In this document: positions 1-7,779 of the stretch, one piece after another | Layout of the letters: every line of letters begins with the position of its first letter | How positions within the stretch are numbered: the first letter of the stretch is position 1 | Origin: Treponema bryantii | GTDB taxonomy: Bacteria > Spirochaetota > Spirochaetia > Treponematales > Treponemataceae | Length of the DNA: 64,000 nucleotides | Direction: 5' to 3' | NCBI RefSeq assembly: GCF_036492245.1 | Contig: NZ_AP025286.1 | Location: forward strand, 930,001 to 994,000 | The notes under the pieces: generated by a model | What the model was told of the DNA's origin: nothing | The model's input: only the letters and a program-made list of their open reading frames with translations | Database searches by the model: none | Program-made: the position numbers and the translations under genes

Positions 1-324
1 GTAAGCGGTGATGAAAGTGCTGTAAGCCGTTCTGTTCGTGAAGGTGAAAGTTCAGGCTCTTCATCAGATTTAATACCTGCATTTATCTGTGTAATCTGGT
101 TATTCCTTTTCATGAGTGCAATTTCTGCGGGTACAAGAAGAGGAAGAAGACGCGGACGCTACTATCATAATGGAAATACAATTGCCTGGATTGCAGCAGA
201 TGCAGCTCTCCGCAGTATGATGAGAGGCTCTGGCAGCGGACATTCTCATTCATCCGGTGGCTTTGGAGGCTTCTCTGGAGGCGGCGGTCACTTTAGTGGC
301 GGTGGTGCATCGGCTCACTGGTAG
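1..324 (+). CDS. TPM-domain protein, C-terminal part (cut by window start)
   Basis: The reading frame is open from base 1 and ends at TAG 322-324. The visible 107 residues hold one hydrophobic segment (around residues 26-40), a basic RRGRRRGR stretch, and a Gly/Ser-rich tail ending in GGGASAHW. A membrane anchor followed by an SGGGG-type tail ending in Trp is typical of TPM_phosphatase (YgcG-like) proteins, which are anchored in the membrane with the TPM domain outside. The TPM domain itself lies upstream of the window, so the assignment rests on the tail only. The 3' end overlaps the convergent chemotaxis receptor gene by 32 bases. Confidence 0.6.
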   Translation, partial: VSGDESAVSRSVREGESSGSSSDLIPAFICVIWLFLFMSAISAGTRRGRRRGRYYHNGNTIAWIAADAALRSMMRGSGSGHSHSSGGFGGFSGGGGHFSGGGASAHW

Positions 325-2527
325 TTTTCATGATTTCCATAAGCTCATGAGCAACCTTTGCTGTGTTTTCTGCAAGCGCAGCAAGGTTCTGAGCTTCCTT
401 ACTTAAGGTTTCTGTAAAGGCAGAAATTTCACTACTGGCATCATTTACAGCCTGTGATGCCTGACACAAATCCTGCATGTTATTCATTACACTTGTAGCA
501 AACTTATCCTGACTTGCAATTTCTGTTTTCATGTGGGCAGCGCTCGTTGCAAGACTCGAAGCATCTTTTGCTATTTCATTTCCGGCACTCTGCTGAGATT
601 TCATTCCTTCCCAGGCTGCATTTACACGTTCAGCACTCTTTACAGAACCATCATCAATTTCTGTAAGTGCCTGATTTACTTTAGATGTTAGTTCCGCACT
701 ACTATCAATAGAACTGATTATAGAAGTAATAATTTCGGCAATTTTATTTGACCACTGAGAAGTCTGAGCTGCAAGCTCTTTAATTTCATGAGCAATTACA
801 GCAAATCCTTTTCCTGCTTCTCCGGAGTGTGCAGCTTCGATACTTGCATTCATCGAAAGTAAGTCAATCTTATGAGCAAAGGTACTAAGCGTACTTGCAA
901 CACCCAGAATTTCAGTTGAAGAACTCTGGATATCTTTCATTACGGCCATAAGTTTTTTCATATCTTCACTTCCAGTTTGTGTAAGCTGGGAAAGTGATGA
1001 TGTAAATTGAGCCGCAGTTGAAATACCTTCACCAACAGTTGTGATACCGTTGATAATATCCTGAGTACCCTTAGTTGTATGCTGGATCATAATTGTCTCG
1101 TTTTCAAATTCAACAGAAATGTCCTTTAAGAAGTTAGTAAGATTATCAATGGCTACGGCCGTTTCTTCGCGGATGCGGTTCTGTTCGTTAATTGCATTAT
1201 TGATATCAGTAACTTTGTTTTGAGTTTGAGAAGAAGAGTTAATCATAGCGTCTACAGATTCATTAAGTCTTTGTGCAACGACATTTGAATCCTCTGCCAT
1301 TATCTGTGCTTTTTCAATAACGCTGGAAAGTTTGTCTTTCTGACTTTGTGTTTCTTTGGCAAGTCTCTGAACTTCTTTCTTTATGTTTGATTCCCTTATG
1401 GCAAGTGTGATGAATACAGAAAGATCAACGCAGAAGAATGCAAAGCCCTGTGTCCACATAAAAGGTACTACGCCTGTTACCTGACAGACAATATCATGAA
1501 TTGCACAGCAGGAACCTGCAAAGAATCCGATAAAGACCGGAATAGAATCATACTGTTTACCTTTAATTCCCTGAACAGTAACTATAAAACCATAGACAAT
1601 TACACCGACTGTTGGAAGCATTGCAATCAAGAATAAATTATCAACTGCAACATCATTTCCTGTACTTATTAAAAAGGCTGCAAAGAAAATTACGGTAACA
1701 GAAATTGCTATGGCAAAGGCGAGTTTTGATCTTTTTCTGTTGTAAAATTTATGTAAGAAAAGCATCAAAAACATCATACTTGCAGGTAAACAGGCTCTTG
1801 TAAATGAACGCTGTATGTTGTAATTGATGAGAGTGTTCTCAGATCCCATATCATAAAAATAAAGGATGATAAAGAATAAGCAGCCGACAAAATATAAGAA
1901 GGCTGTATTTGTTCTATCCATACAGTATTGCAGTAAGGCATAGAACAGAATGAATGCACACAAAACGCCAATACATAAAAATATTTTCTGATTAAAAATA
2001 TTTTTGATTTTATTCATGAAATAGCCTTGTGTATCATTATCGAGAGAAGGACAGATGTCTTTTGCAGTTGAGCCAGGAGCATAGACCCTTAAGGCAATAT
2101 CTATAGTTCCATTTTTAATACAATTTGAAGGAATTAAAATATCTGTATTTTGTTCGATTTTAATACTAAGATTGGGAGGGAAATTTCCTCGTGAACCGAC
2201 ATAAACTCCATCTGCATATACCTGAATGGCACAGTTTGTCTTCTGGAAGCCAAGCCATATATTAGTATCTTTAAGACTGCCTGGAACATTTACTGATTTT
2301 CGAAGCCAGAAATAATGATTGTTATTCTGAACGGATATGATTTTACCTGTGTTTATGGTGTCCCAGGAATTGTCGTTAAAAGATGGAGCTGCAAAACTCT
2401 GATTATCACTGAATTTGATTTTCCAGTTATCATATATTGGTTCGCTATGTTTGTTTTTAAATGAGCAGGATGTAAAAATGATTAAAATAATAAAAAGTGA
2501 AAATAAAGCTCTTGTAAAATTTCTCAT
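293..2527 (-). CDS. Methyl-accepting chemotaxis protein with 7TMR-DISM sensor
   Basis: This 744-residue receptor begins with a lipoprotein-like signal (lipobox FTSC, Cys21). A beta-rich extracellular part of about 150 residues follows, then a block of about seven membrane segments (roughly residues 180-385) resembling the 7TMR-DISM architecture. The C-terminal half is a long coiled coil with the MCP hairpin tip, recognisable by LLSMNASIEAAHSGEAGKGF. It should feed CheA/CheW. The extracellular fold suggests a carbohydrate-like ligand, but the ligand is unknown. The start has a strong GGGGGAGA ribosome site and a TATAAT about 30 bases upstream. It stands alone, convergent with the TPM gene. Confidence 0.9.
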   Translation of the reverse strand: MRNFTRALFSLFIILIIFTSCSFKNKHSEPIYDNWKIKFSDNQSFAAPSFNDNSWDTINTGKIISVQNNNHYFWLRKSVNVPGSLKDTNIWLGFQKTNCAIQVYADGVYVGSRGNFPPNLSIKIEQNTDILIPSNCIKNGTIDIALRVYAPGSTAKDICPSLDNDTQGYFMNKIKNIFNQKIFLCIGVLCAFILFYALLQYCMDRTNTAFLYFVGCLFFIILYFYDMGSENTLINYNIQRSFTRACLPASMMFLMLFLHKFYNRKRSKLAFAIAISVTVIFFAAFLISTGNDVAVDNLFLIAMLPTVGVIVYGFIVTVQGIKGKQYDSIPVFIGFFAGSCCAIHDIVCQVTGVVPFMWTQGFAFFCVDLSVFITLAIRESNIKKEVQRLAKETQSQKDKLSSVIEKAQIMAEDSNVVAQRLNESVDAMINSSSQTQNKVTDINNAINEQNRIREETAVAIDNLTNFLKDISVEFENETIMIQHTTKGTQDIINGITTVGEGISTAAQFTSSLSQLTQTGSEDMKKLMAVMKDIQSSSTEILGVASTLSTFAHKIDLLSMNASIEAAHSGEAGKGFAVIAHEIKELAAQTSQWSNKIAEIITSIISSIDSSAELTSKVNQALTEIDDGSVKSAERVNAAWEGMKSQQSAGNEIAKDASSLATSAAHMKTEIASQDKFATSVMNNMQDLCQASQAVNDASSEISAFTETLSKEAQNLAALAENTAKVAHELMEIMKTTSEPMHHRH

Positions 2528-2610
2528 CTTGTCTCCCCCAGTTAAAATGTATAATTATTATAACATGGAAAGTGAGATAACATAGAAAAATTTTAAGGAA
2601 AAAAAAGCTG

Positions 2611-3189
2611 CTATTTTCTTTTGCTTACTGCGATTCTGTCACCGATTTCGTAAAATGTTGTTTCGAATTCTTCGTTTGTACGCAGGAATACTGCGTACTT
2701 CTGAATCTTTTTTACGAGTTTTTTTGTGCTGTAGTTATGTGTGAGGGAGAGGTCATCTACCATGCCGTGGAATGAAAGATTATCGCTTATCATAACTCCG
2801 TCTGGAGCAAGGTTTGCCTTGTACTTTTCAAAAAACTTAATGTACTGGGCTTTTGCAGCATCGATGAAAATGAGGTCGAATTTGCCTTCAAGCGGGCAGG
2901 TGAGTGCATCGTCGTGAATGGCTGTGATGCGGTTTTCAAGGCCGCAGGCTTTAAAGTTTTCTACGGCTTTGATATGGCGGTCTATATCGAGTTCTATAGT
3001 AGTAACATGAATATCATCCGCAAGTTTTGCAAAGCGGATTGAAGAATAGCCGATGGCAGTACCGATTTCCAGAATGTTTTTACAGTTGTGTTCCTTTATA
3101 TATTCACAGATAAAATCACAACCTTCATCCTGCATGATAGGAACTGCCTCTCGGCTTGCGTATGCTTTTATAGAAAGTAAATCGTCCAT
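2611..3189 (-). CDS. Class I SAM-dependent O-methyltransferase (TrmR/YrrM-like)
   Basis: A 192-residue O-methyltransferase of the methyltransferase_3 family. The SAM-binding glycine motif is ILEIGTAIGYSS (near residue 40), and the acidic motif FIDAAKAQY sits near residue 105. YrrM/TrmR members methylate 5-hydroxyuridine in tRNA and others act on small catechols; the sequence alone does not decide between them. It lies 33 bases downstream of tyrA on the same strand, with a small palindromic repeat between, and may be the last gene of the aroF-tyrA transcript. An AGAGGA ribosome site precedes the ATG. Confidence 0.82.
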   Translation of the reverse strand: MDDLLSIKAYASREAVPIMQDEGCDFICEYIKEHNCKNILEIGTAIGYSSIRFAKLADDIHVTTIELDIDRHIKAVENFKACGLENRITAIHDDALTCPLEGKFDLIFIDAAKAQYIKFFEKYKANLAPDGVMISDNLSFHGMVDDLSLTHNYSTKKLVKKIQKYAVFLRTNEEFETTFYEIGDRIAVSKRK

Positions 3190-3202
3190 AAATCCTCTGT
3201 CA

Positions 3203-3221
3203 TCCTGAACTCGATTCAGGA
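3203..3221. repeat. Short palindromic repeat (TCCTGAA...TTCAGGA)
   Basis: A 7-bp inverted repeat with a 5-base loop lies between tyrA and the methyltransferase gene. It is one of at least five copies of the same family in the window (others at 23379-23440, 27805-27825, 38541-38559 and 45471-45489), all sharing the CTGAAnnnnnTTCAG core. Confidence 0.7.
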
Positions 3222-3222
3222 T

Positions 3223-4080
3223 CTAGTTCTTCTGCATCTGAATGCGCTTAGAGCGTACATCTGCAAGAAGTGATTGTAAACCATTTGCGTCCTGGGTTTC
3301 AATCAGGTTTTTAAGATTATTAAGCTGGGCTTCAAAATTTTCTATGTGAGCAACGAGCTTTTCGCGGTTAGCGAGGAAGAGCTCTGTCCAAAGCGGTGCG
3401 TTAATCATCGCAATGCGGGTGAGGTCCTCGAACGAACCGCCACCGAAGCTTGTGATTTCCGGGTCGCCGGCACTTTCTACCATGGCACTCGCAACAACGT
3501 GACACAGCTGAGAGGTAAAGCCGATCTTGTTGTCGTGAGTGTCGGCATCAACTTCGGTAATGCGGGTAAAGCCCATTTTTTTGATGATGGTGCGGAGCTT
3601 TTTGACTGCGGCTTCATCTTCATAACCTTCTTTTGGTTTTATGAGGATGTAGTTGTGATTCAAAAAGTATTCGCCTTTAGAGGCTGCAAAGCCTTCCTTT
3701 TCACCACCGGCCATAGGATGACCTAAAATAAGATGTGCATTTGCAGGACGGATTTCTTCCATGCTGACTGAAAGCTCGTGTTTTACACCGCTGATATCAG
3801 TGATGATTGCGCCGTCTTTATAATCATTCTTATGCTGCTTTAAGAACTCAAGAGTTGCAGCAGGGTAGAGACAGACAAAAAGCATATCGGCTTCGGCAAG
3901 CATTTTGTTAGTTTCCGAAGGAGTGAACGCTTTATCAATAATACCAGAGGTGAGGGCTGCGTACAGCGACTCGTTGTTTTTATCAAGCGCGTAGATTTTA
4001 TCGTTTGTGTCAGCAGAAGAGCGGATTGCTTTTGCAATAGATCCGCCCATAATTCCAAGTCCTACAATTGCAAAAATCAT
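3223..4080 (-). CDS. tyrA: Prephenate dehydrogenase
   Basis: A 285-residue NAD(P)-dependent dehydrogenase that converts prephenate to 4-hydroxyphenylpyruvate, the committed step to tyrosine. The N-terminal Rossmann motif is VGLGIMGGS. The conserved GHPMAGGEKEG segment near residue 117 carries the catalytic-region His. No chorismate mutase or ACT domain is attached. The ATG overlaps the stop of aroF by four bases (ATGA), so the two are probably translationally coupled. Expression should follow the Tyr/Trp-rich attenuator upstream of aroF. Confidence 0.93.
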   Translation of the reverse strand: MIFAIVGLGIMGGSIAKAIRSSADTNDKIYALDKNNESLYAALTSGIIDKAFTPSETNKMLAEADMLFVCLYPAATLEFLKQHKNDYKDGAIITDISGVKHELSVSMEEIRPANAHLILGHPMAGGEKEGFAASKGEYFLNHNYILIKPKEGYEDEAAVKKLRTIIKKMGFTRITEVDADTHDNKIGFTSQLCHVVASAMVESAGDPEITSFGGGSFEDLTRIAMINAPLWTELFLANREKLVAHIENFEAQLNNLKNLIETQDANGLQSLLADVRSKRIQMQKN

Positions 4081-5087
4081 ACGTTACGTCCGTTAATAGC
4101 TGCAATCTGTGGAAGAACTTTCATAAGCTGTGCAAACTCTGTTGGGTGGAGAGACTGCTCACCGTCACAAAGTGCCTTTTCCGGATTGTTGTGAACTTCG
4201 ATAATAAGTCCATCTGTGTTACATGCAACTGCTGCTTTTGCGAGTTCTGGAACCATCCAGCGCTGACCACAGGCGTGGCTTGGGTCGATGATGATTGGAA
4301 GGTGGCTTACCTTGTGGAGGTAAGGAACAATGCTTACATCCAGACAGTTACGTGTGTAGTTATCGAAAGTGCGAACTCCGCGTTCACACAAAATTACCTG
4401 TTCATTTCCGCTTGCCATAATGTATTCAGCAGACATCAAAAGTTCTTTTACAGTTGCTGCCATACCGCGTTTGAGGAGGATAGGCTTTCCTGTTTTTCCC
4501 ATCTCTTTAAGAAGGTCAAAGTTCTGCATATTGCGTGCTCCAATCTGAATTACATCTACGTCATCAAAGAATTTGAGCTGGCGGATATCCATAAGCTCTG
4601 TTACGATTGGAAGTCCTGTTTCTTTTTTAGCAGCTACGAGGAACTGAAGTCCTTTTTCACCAAGTCCCTGGAAGCTGTAAGGAGAAGTACGAGGTTTGAA
4701 AGCACCACCACGGAGAAGTTTTGCACCGGCAGCCTTTACATCCTTTGCAATTGAGATAACCTGTTCTTCAGTTTCAACTGAACAAGGTCCTGCGATTACC
4801 GGAATCTCACCGTTACCAAAGCTTGTGTTTCCAACTTTGATTACAGAGTTTTCTGGATGGAAAGTGCGGCTTGCCATTTTGTAAGGGGCAGAAACGCGCT
4901 GTACTGTATCAACAAAAGGATTTGCGCTGACCATTTCTGTGTCGAGCGAACTTGTGTCACCGAGGAGTCCGAGAATTGTAAGGTTTTCACCTTTTGATAC
5001 ATGAACTCCAAAGCCCTTCTGCTTCCATGAGTCAATGAACTCATTCATCTGCTGATCAGATGTTCCGTGTTTAAGTGTAATAATCAT
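4077..5087 (-). CDS. aroF: 3-deoxy-7-phosphoheptulonate synthase (DAHP synthase, type I-beta)
   Basis: A 336-residue DAHP synthase, which condenses phosphoenolpyruvate and erythrose-4-phosphate at the entry to the shikimate pathway. Residues 1 to about 70 form the small ferredoxin-like regulatory domain found in the Thermotoga-type I-beta class. The barrel follows, with GPCSVET, RGGAFKPRTSPY and late DPSHACGQ motifs. It is the first gene of an aroF-tyrA operon. A promoter, a leader peptide and an intrinsic terminator lie between 5274 and the ATG, so transcription is probably attenuated by charged tRNA-Tyr and/or tRNA-Trp. Confidence 0.93.
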   Translation of the reverse strand: MIITLKHGTSDQQMNEFIDSWKQKGFGVHVSKGENLTILGLLGDTSSLDTEMVSANPFVDTVQRVSAPYKMASRTFHPENSVIKVGNTSFGNGEIPVIAGPCSVETEEQVISIAKDVKAAGAKLLRGGAFKPRTSPYSFQGLGEKGLQFLVAAKKETGLPIVTELMDIRQLKFFDDVDVIQIGARNMQNFDLLKEMGKTGKPILLKRGMAATVKELLMSAEYIMASGNEQVILCERGVRTFDNYTRNCLDVSIVPYLHKVSHLPIIIDPSHACGQRWMVPELAKAAVACNTDGLIIEVHNNPEKALCDGEQSLHPTEFAQLMKVLPQIAAINGRNV

Positions 5088-5105
5088 AAAAAATCCTCTC
5101 TTGGC

Positions 5106-5137
5106 AAAAAAAAAGGAACTCTTTTTCAGAGTTCCTT
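5106..5137 (-). terminator. Attenuator terminator upstream of aroF
   Basis: Read on the minus strand, a 10-bp stem AAGGAACTCT/AGAGTTCCTT with a 5-base loop is followed by a run of about nine U, just before the aroF ribosome site. The 5' arm (GAACTCTG) can pair instead with CAGAGTTC at 5177-5184 inside the leader peptide codons. That gives the alternative antiterminator expected of a ribosome-dependent attenuator. Confidence 0.88.
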
Positions 5138-5165
5138 GAAATTACCGATTTATATACATCAGCAT

Positions 5166-5237
5166 CTACTTTGCCAGAACTCTGCAAGCGTTGTGAGAAT
5201 ACCAGTAATAATAGTATGCGTAAGTGATGTTTTTCAT
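5166..5237 (-). CDS. Tyr/Trp-rich attenuator leader peptide
   Basis: A 23-codon ORF (ATG at 5237, TAG at 5166-5168) lies between the promoter and the terminator in front of aroF. It contains the run YAYYYYWY: six Tyr at positions 6, 8-11 and 13, and Trp at 12. Such a cluster is the hallmark of amino-acid attenuation leaders such as pheL or trpL. Codons 18-21 contain CAGAGTTC, complementary to the terminator 5' arm. A ribosome stalled at the Tyr/Trp codons would leave this free to form the antiterminator; a ribosome reaching the stop would mask it. The ATG is only 8 bases from the -10 box, with no room for a ribosome site. Confidence 0.85.
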   Translation of the reverse strand: MKNITYAYYYYWYSHNACRVLAK

Positions 5238-5245
5238 TTGTTCTT

Positions 5246-5274
5246 ACTGTACTGTTGCGTAGAAACTTTGTCAA
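5246..5274 (-). promoter_or_regulatory. Promoter of the aroF leader
   Basis: On the minus strand TTGACA (5269-5274), a 17-base spacer and TACAGT (5246-5251) form a clear sigma-70 type promoter. The predicted start site falls within a few bases of the leader peptide ATG. Confidence 0.75.
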
Positions 5275-5371
5275 GTATAAGAAAAAAGAATAATTTGAAA
5301 AATAGATTTGTATTTTCTATGTATTCTTATGTATAATAAATTTATTAAAACTATAAGGATGATATTTAAAA

Positions 5372-6688
5372 ATGACAAAAGGACAAATAAACCGTATAGG
5401 TCAAAATCTTTTAAAAGCTATTCAAGAACAAAAGTCTCCTTCTGAAGAAGACTTGTTAGGATTACAGCAGTATAGAAAAGAGTTTAAGGAACCTCTTAAA
5501 AATGCAAGTAATGAATTGTTACGAATAATGCAAAATATAGATAATGAAGGCATTGTTACTTATCGTGTAAAAAGAATTGAATCTATTCTAAGTAAAATCG
5601 AACGTCAGCCTGATATGGATTTAGCGAGAGTTAATGATATTGCAGGTTGCAGATGTATTTTGCAGAATGAAAAAAAAGTATTTCAATTTCTTAATGAATT
5701 AAGAAATTCTCAAGTGTTACAAATAGTACAAAAGACAGATACTAATGGCAATCAGAAAGAGTATCTATTTGATTATATTAATTCACCTAAGGAAAATGGA
5801 TATAAATCAATTCATGTAATTTGTAAAAGCCAGGATAAGGTTATAGAAATTCAAATTCGTGATAATACACAGCATGCATGGGCAACTTTAGTCGAAATAA
5901 CAGATTCTATATACAAGACAAAGATAAAAGAAAAAAATGATGATAAAAAAACCGGATTATATGAGTTTTTAAGACTTTATTCAAAAAGTAAAAATCTTAC
6001 ACTAGAAGAACGGCAGACTATAAATAAGATCCTGGTAAAGACAAAATATTTGAAAAGACTTGCTAAAACATTTAGTAAGAACTTAGTTTCAATTAGAAAA
6101 GATTGGAGCAATATTGAAGAGAAGCAGGGAAATTTTTATTTATTTGTATTGCCTAAGAATAATAGACCAAAATTTATGGTATTTGATGATTTTACAGAAG
6201 CTGAAGATGCATATTTTGATTCATTTACAAAGGAAATTAATCAGAATGGTTCAAATATAGTAATGGCATATGTTCAAAAAAAGGATTTTGCAACTGTAAG
6301 TAAAGCTTATGCAAATTATTTTTTAGTAAAACATACCTTGTTTACAAATTTAATTAATATTCTTATTAATGATACTGGAAAAATAAATACAAATTACAAA
6401 TCTTTCAGGTTAGCTTTATTTTGTATTTATATAAAGATTTTGATTAATTTGAATGAATGTGAAGGTAATTTACTTGGCGAAGTAAACGAAATGAATCGCA
6501 AGAAAAAAGAAGAGTGGCTTAGCGAAACTCTGGATGAGATAAAGCATGGTTATGATAATCTCCATCCTAAATATAAGATTAACAAAATTATAGTTTTATA
6601 TTTTTTAATAACTGATTTGCTAAAAGTGTTGTTAAAAATTTTTATGCTCTATTGCAAAATAAAATGGCATATGATTTTAAATAAATAA
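5372..6688 (+). CDS. RelA/SpoT-domain protein (putative (p)ppGpp synthetase-like nucleotidyltransferase)
   Basis: A 438-residue protein whose N-terminal ~200 residues match the RelA/SpoT synthetase fold: RVKRIESILSKIER, the DIAGCRCIL strand, the YINSPKENGYKSIH motif and EIQIRDNTQHAWA. There is no HD hydrolase domain and no TGS/ACT region. The long C-terminal half (about 240 residues) is unrecognised and Lys/Asn-rich. The gene is visibly richer in A/T than its neighbours and stands alone, both signs of transfer. It could be a housekeeping small alarmone synthetase or a toxic/defence RelA-like enzyme (toxSAS class); I cannot decide. A possible promoter is TTGTAT-N18-TATAAT (5308-5337). Confidence 0.75.
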   Translation: MTKGQINRIGQNLLKAIQEQKSPSEEDLLGLQQYRKEFKEPLKNASNELLRIMQNIDNEGIVTYRVKRIESILSKIERQPDMDLARVNDIAGCRCILQNEKKVFQFLNELRNSQVLQIVQKTDTNGNQKEYLFDYINSPKENGYKSIHVICKSQDKVIEIQIRDNTQHAWATLVEITDSIYKTKIKEKNDDKKTGLYEFLRLYSKSKNLTLEERQTINKILVKTKYLKRLAKTFSKNLVSIRKDWSNIEEKQGNFYLFVLPKNNRPKFMVFDDFTEAEDAYFDSFTKEINQNGSNIVMAYVQKKDFATVSKAYANYFLVKHTLFTNLINILINDTGKINTNYKSFRLALFCIYIKILINLNECEGNLLGEVNEMNRKKKEEWLSETLDEIKHGYDNLHPKYKINKIIVLYFLITDLLKVLLKIFMLYCKIKWHMILNK

Positions 6689-6697
6689 AATCGTAAA

Positions 6698-6734
6698 TTG
6701 TTGAAAATTAGCTTTATTTTCTAATTTTCAACAA
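6698..6734. terminator. Hairpin between convergent relA-like gene and tsaD
   Basis: A 14-bp perfect stem, TTGTTGAAAATTAG/CTAATTTTCAACAA, with a 9-base AT-rich loop lies between two convergent genes. The flanks are AT-rich but lack a clean U tract, so a bidirectional terminator is likely but not certain. Confidence 0.55.
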
Positions 6735-6738
6735 TAAT

Positions 6739-7770
6739 CTATTTATTATGCCGTACCTGATCCAATCCTCGCTTGAACTGCGGGATTCTTGCACATGTTA
6801 CGGTATTCATGTCGCTGCGGTCGCCGCGCTGGAGGAAGTGGTAGGCTACGCCGGCAATCATGGCACCGTTGTCGCCACATAATTTCAGAGGCGGGAAAAT
6901 GCAGTTGATGTCTGTACGTTCTGCGAGCATGGCGCGGAGGCGGGAATTGGCTGCAACACCGCCGCCGCAGACTACTGTTTTGAGGCCGGTATCGTCGGCG
7001 GCTTTCAGGAGTTTTCCAACCAGAGTTTTGATTGCGGTTTCCTGGAAGGCGGCGCACATATTTTCTGTGCTGTGTTCGTAGCCTGGCTGCCAGAACATAT
7101 CACACTGGTGAATTACGGCAGTTTTCAAACCGCTGAAGGAAACGTCGTAGCGGTGGTCTTTTTCATCAAGTTTTGGAACAGGGAAGCGAGCTGCTTTCGG
7201 ATCTCCTTTTTTAGCAAGGTTATCGATTATAACTCCTCCAGGGTAGCCGAGGCCATAGAACTTAGCAACCTTATCAAAGGCTTCTCCAACAGAGTCATCA
7301 ACAGTAGTTCCTAAAATTTCAAGATCATCAAAACCATTTACTTTACAGATAATTGAGTGGCCGCCGCTTACGAGAAGTCCCAAAAACGGATATTCAACAT
7401 CTGACTGGAGTTGTGCTGCATAAAGGTGACCTAGCATATGGTTAATTGCGATAAAAGGTTTGTTTGTAGCCCATGCAAGAGTTTTTCCAAAAGTAAAGCC
7501 AACGAGAAGGGAACCCATAAGGCCCGGGCGGTTTGTTGCGGCAATGGCATCAACCTCATCTAAGGTCATGTTTGCTTCTTTGAGTGCCTGGCGAACTACA
7601 GGAAGAATCCATTCTGCATGTTTACGGCTTGCAATTTCTGGTACAACACCCTTATAGATTTTGTGGAAAGGGATCTGTGTTGCAACTACGTTGCTGAGAA
7701 TTGTTTTTCCGTCTTCTACGATTGCGCAGGCTGTTTCATCGCAGCTGCTTTCTATACCTAATACTTTCAT
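6739..7770 (-). CDS. tsaD: tRNA N6-adenosine threonylcarbamoyltransferase
   Basis: A 343-residue member of the Kae1/TsaD family, which transfers the threonylcarbamoyl group to A37 of ANN-decoding tRNAs with TsaB and TsaE. The N-terminal GIESSCDETACAIV motif, the metal-binding INHMLGH segment and the late GGGVAANSRLR motif are all present. It starts 9 bases after the upstream deacetylase gene, with an AGAGGAA ribosome site, so the two are probably co-transcribed. Confidence 0.96.
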   Translation of the reverse strand: MKVLGIESSCDETACAIVEDGKTILSNVVATQIPFHKIYKGVVPEIASRKHAEWILPVVRQALKEANMTLDEVDAIAATNRPGLMGSLLVGFTFGKTLAWATNKPFIAINHMLGHLYAAQLQSDVEYPFLGLLVSGGHSIICKVNGFDDLEILGTTVDDSVGEAFDKVAKFYGLGYPGGVIIDNLAKKGDPKAARFPVPKLDEKDHRYDVSFSGLKTAVIHQCDMFWQPGYEHSTENMCAAFQETAIKTLVGKLLKAADDTGLKTVVCGGGVAANSRLRAMLAERTDINCIFPPLKLCGDNGAMIAGVAYHFLQRGDRSDMNTVTCARIPQFKRGLDQVRHNK

Positions 7771-7779
7771 TTTGTTCCT

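Noticed and set aside
4068-4754. A 228-codon plus-strand frame opposite aroF
   Set aside because: It is a shadow of aroF with no ribosome site and no recognisable domain; many such frames occur opposite the long genes here.
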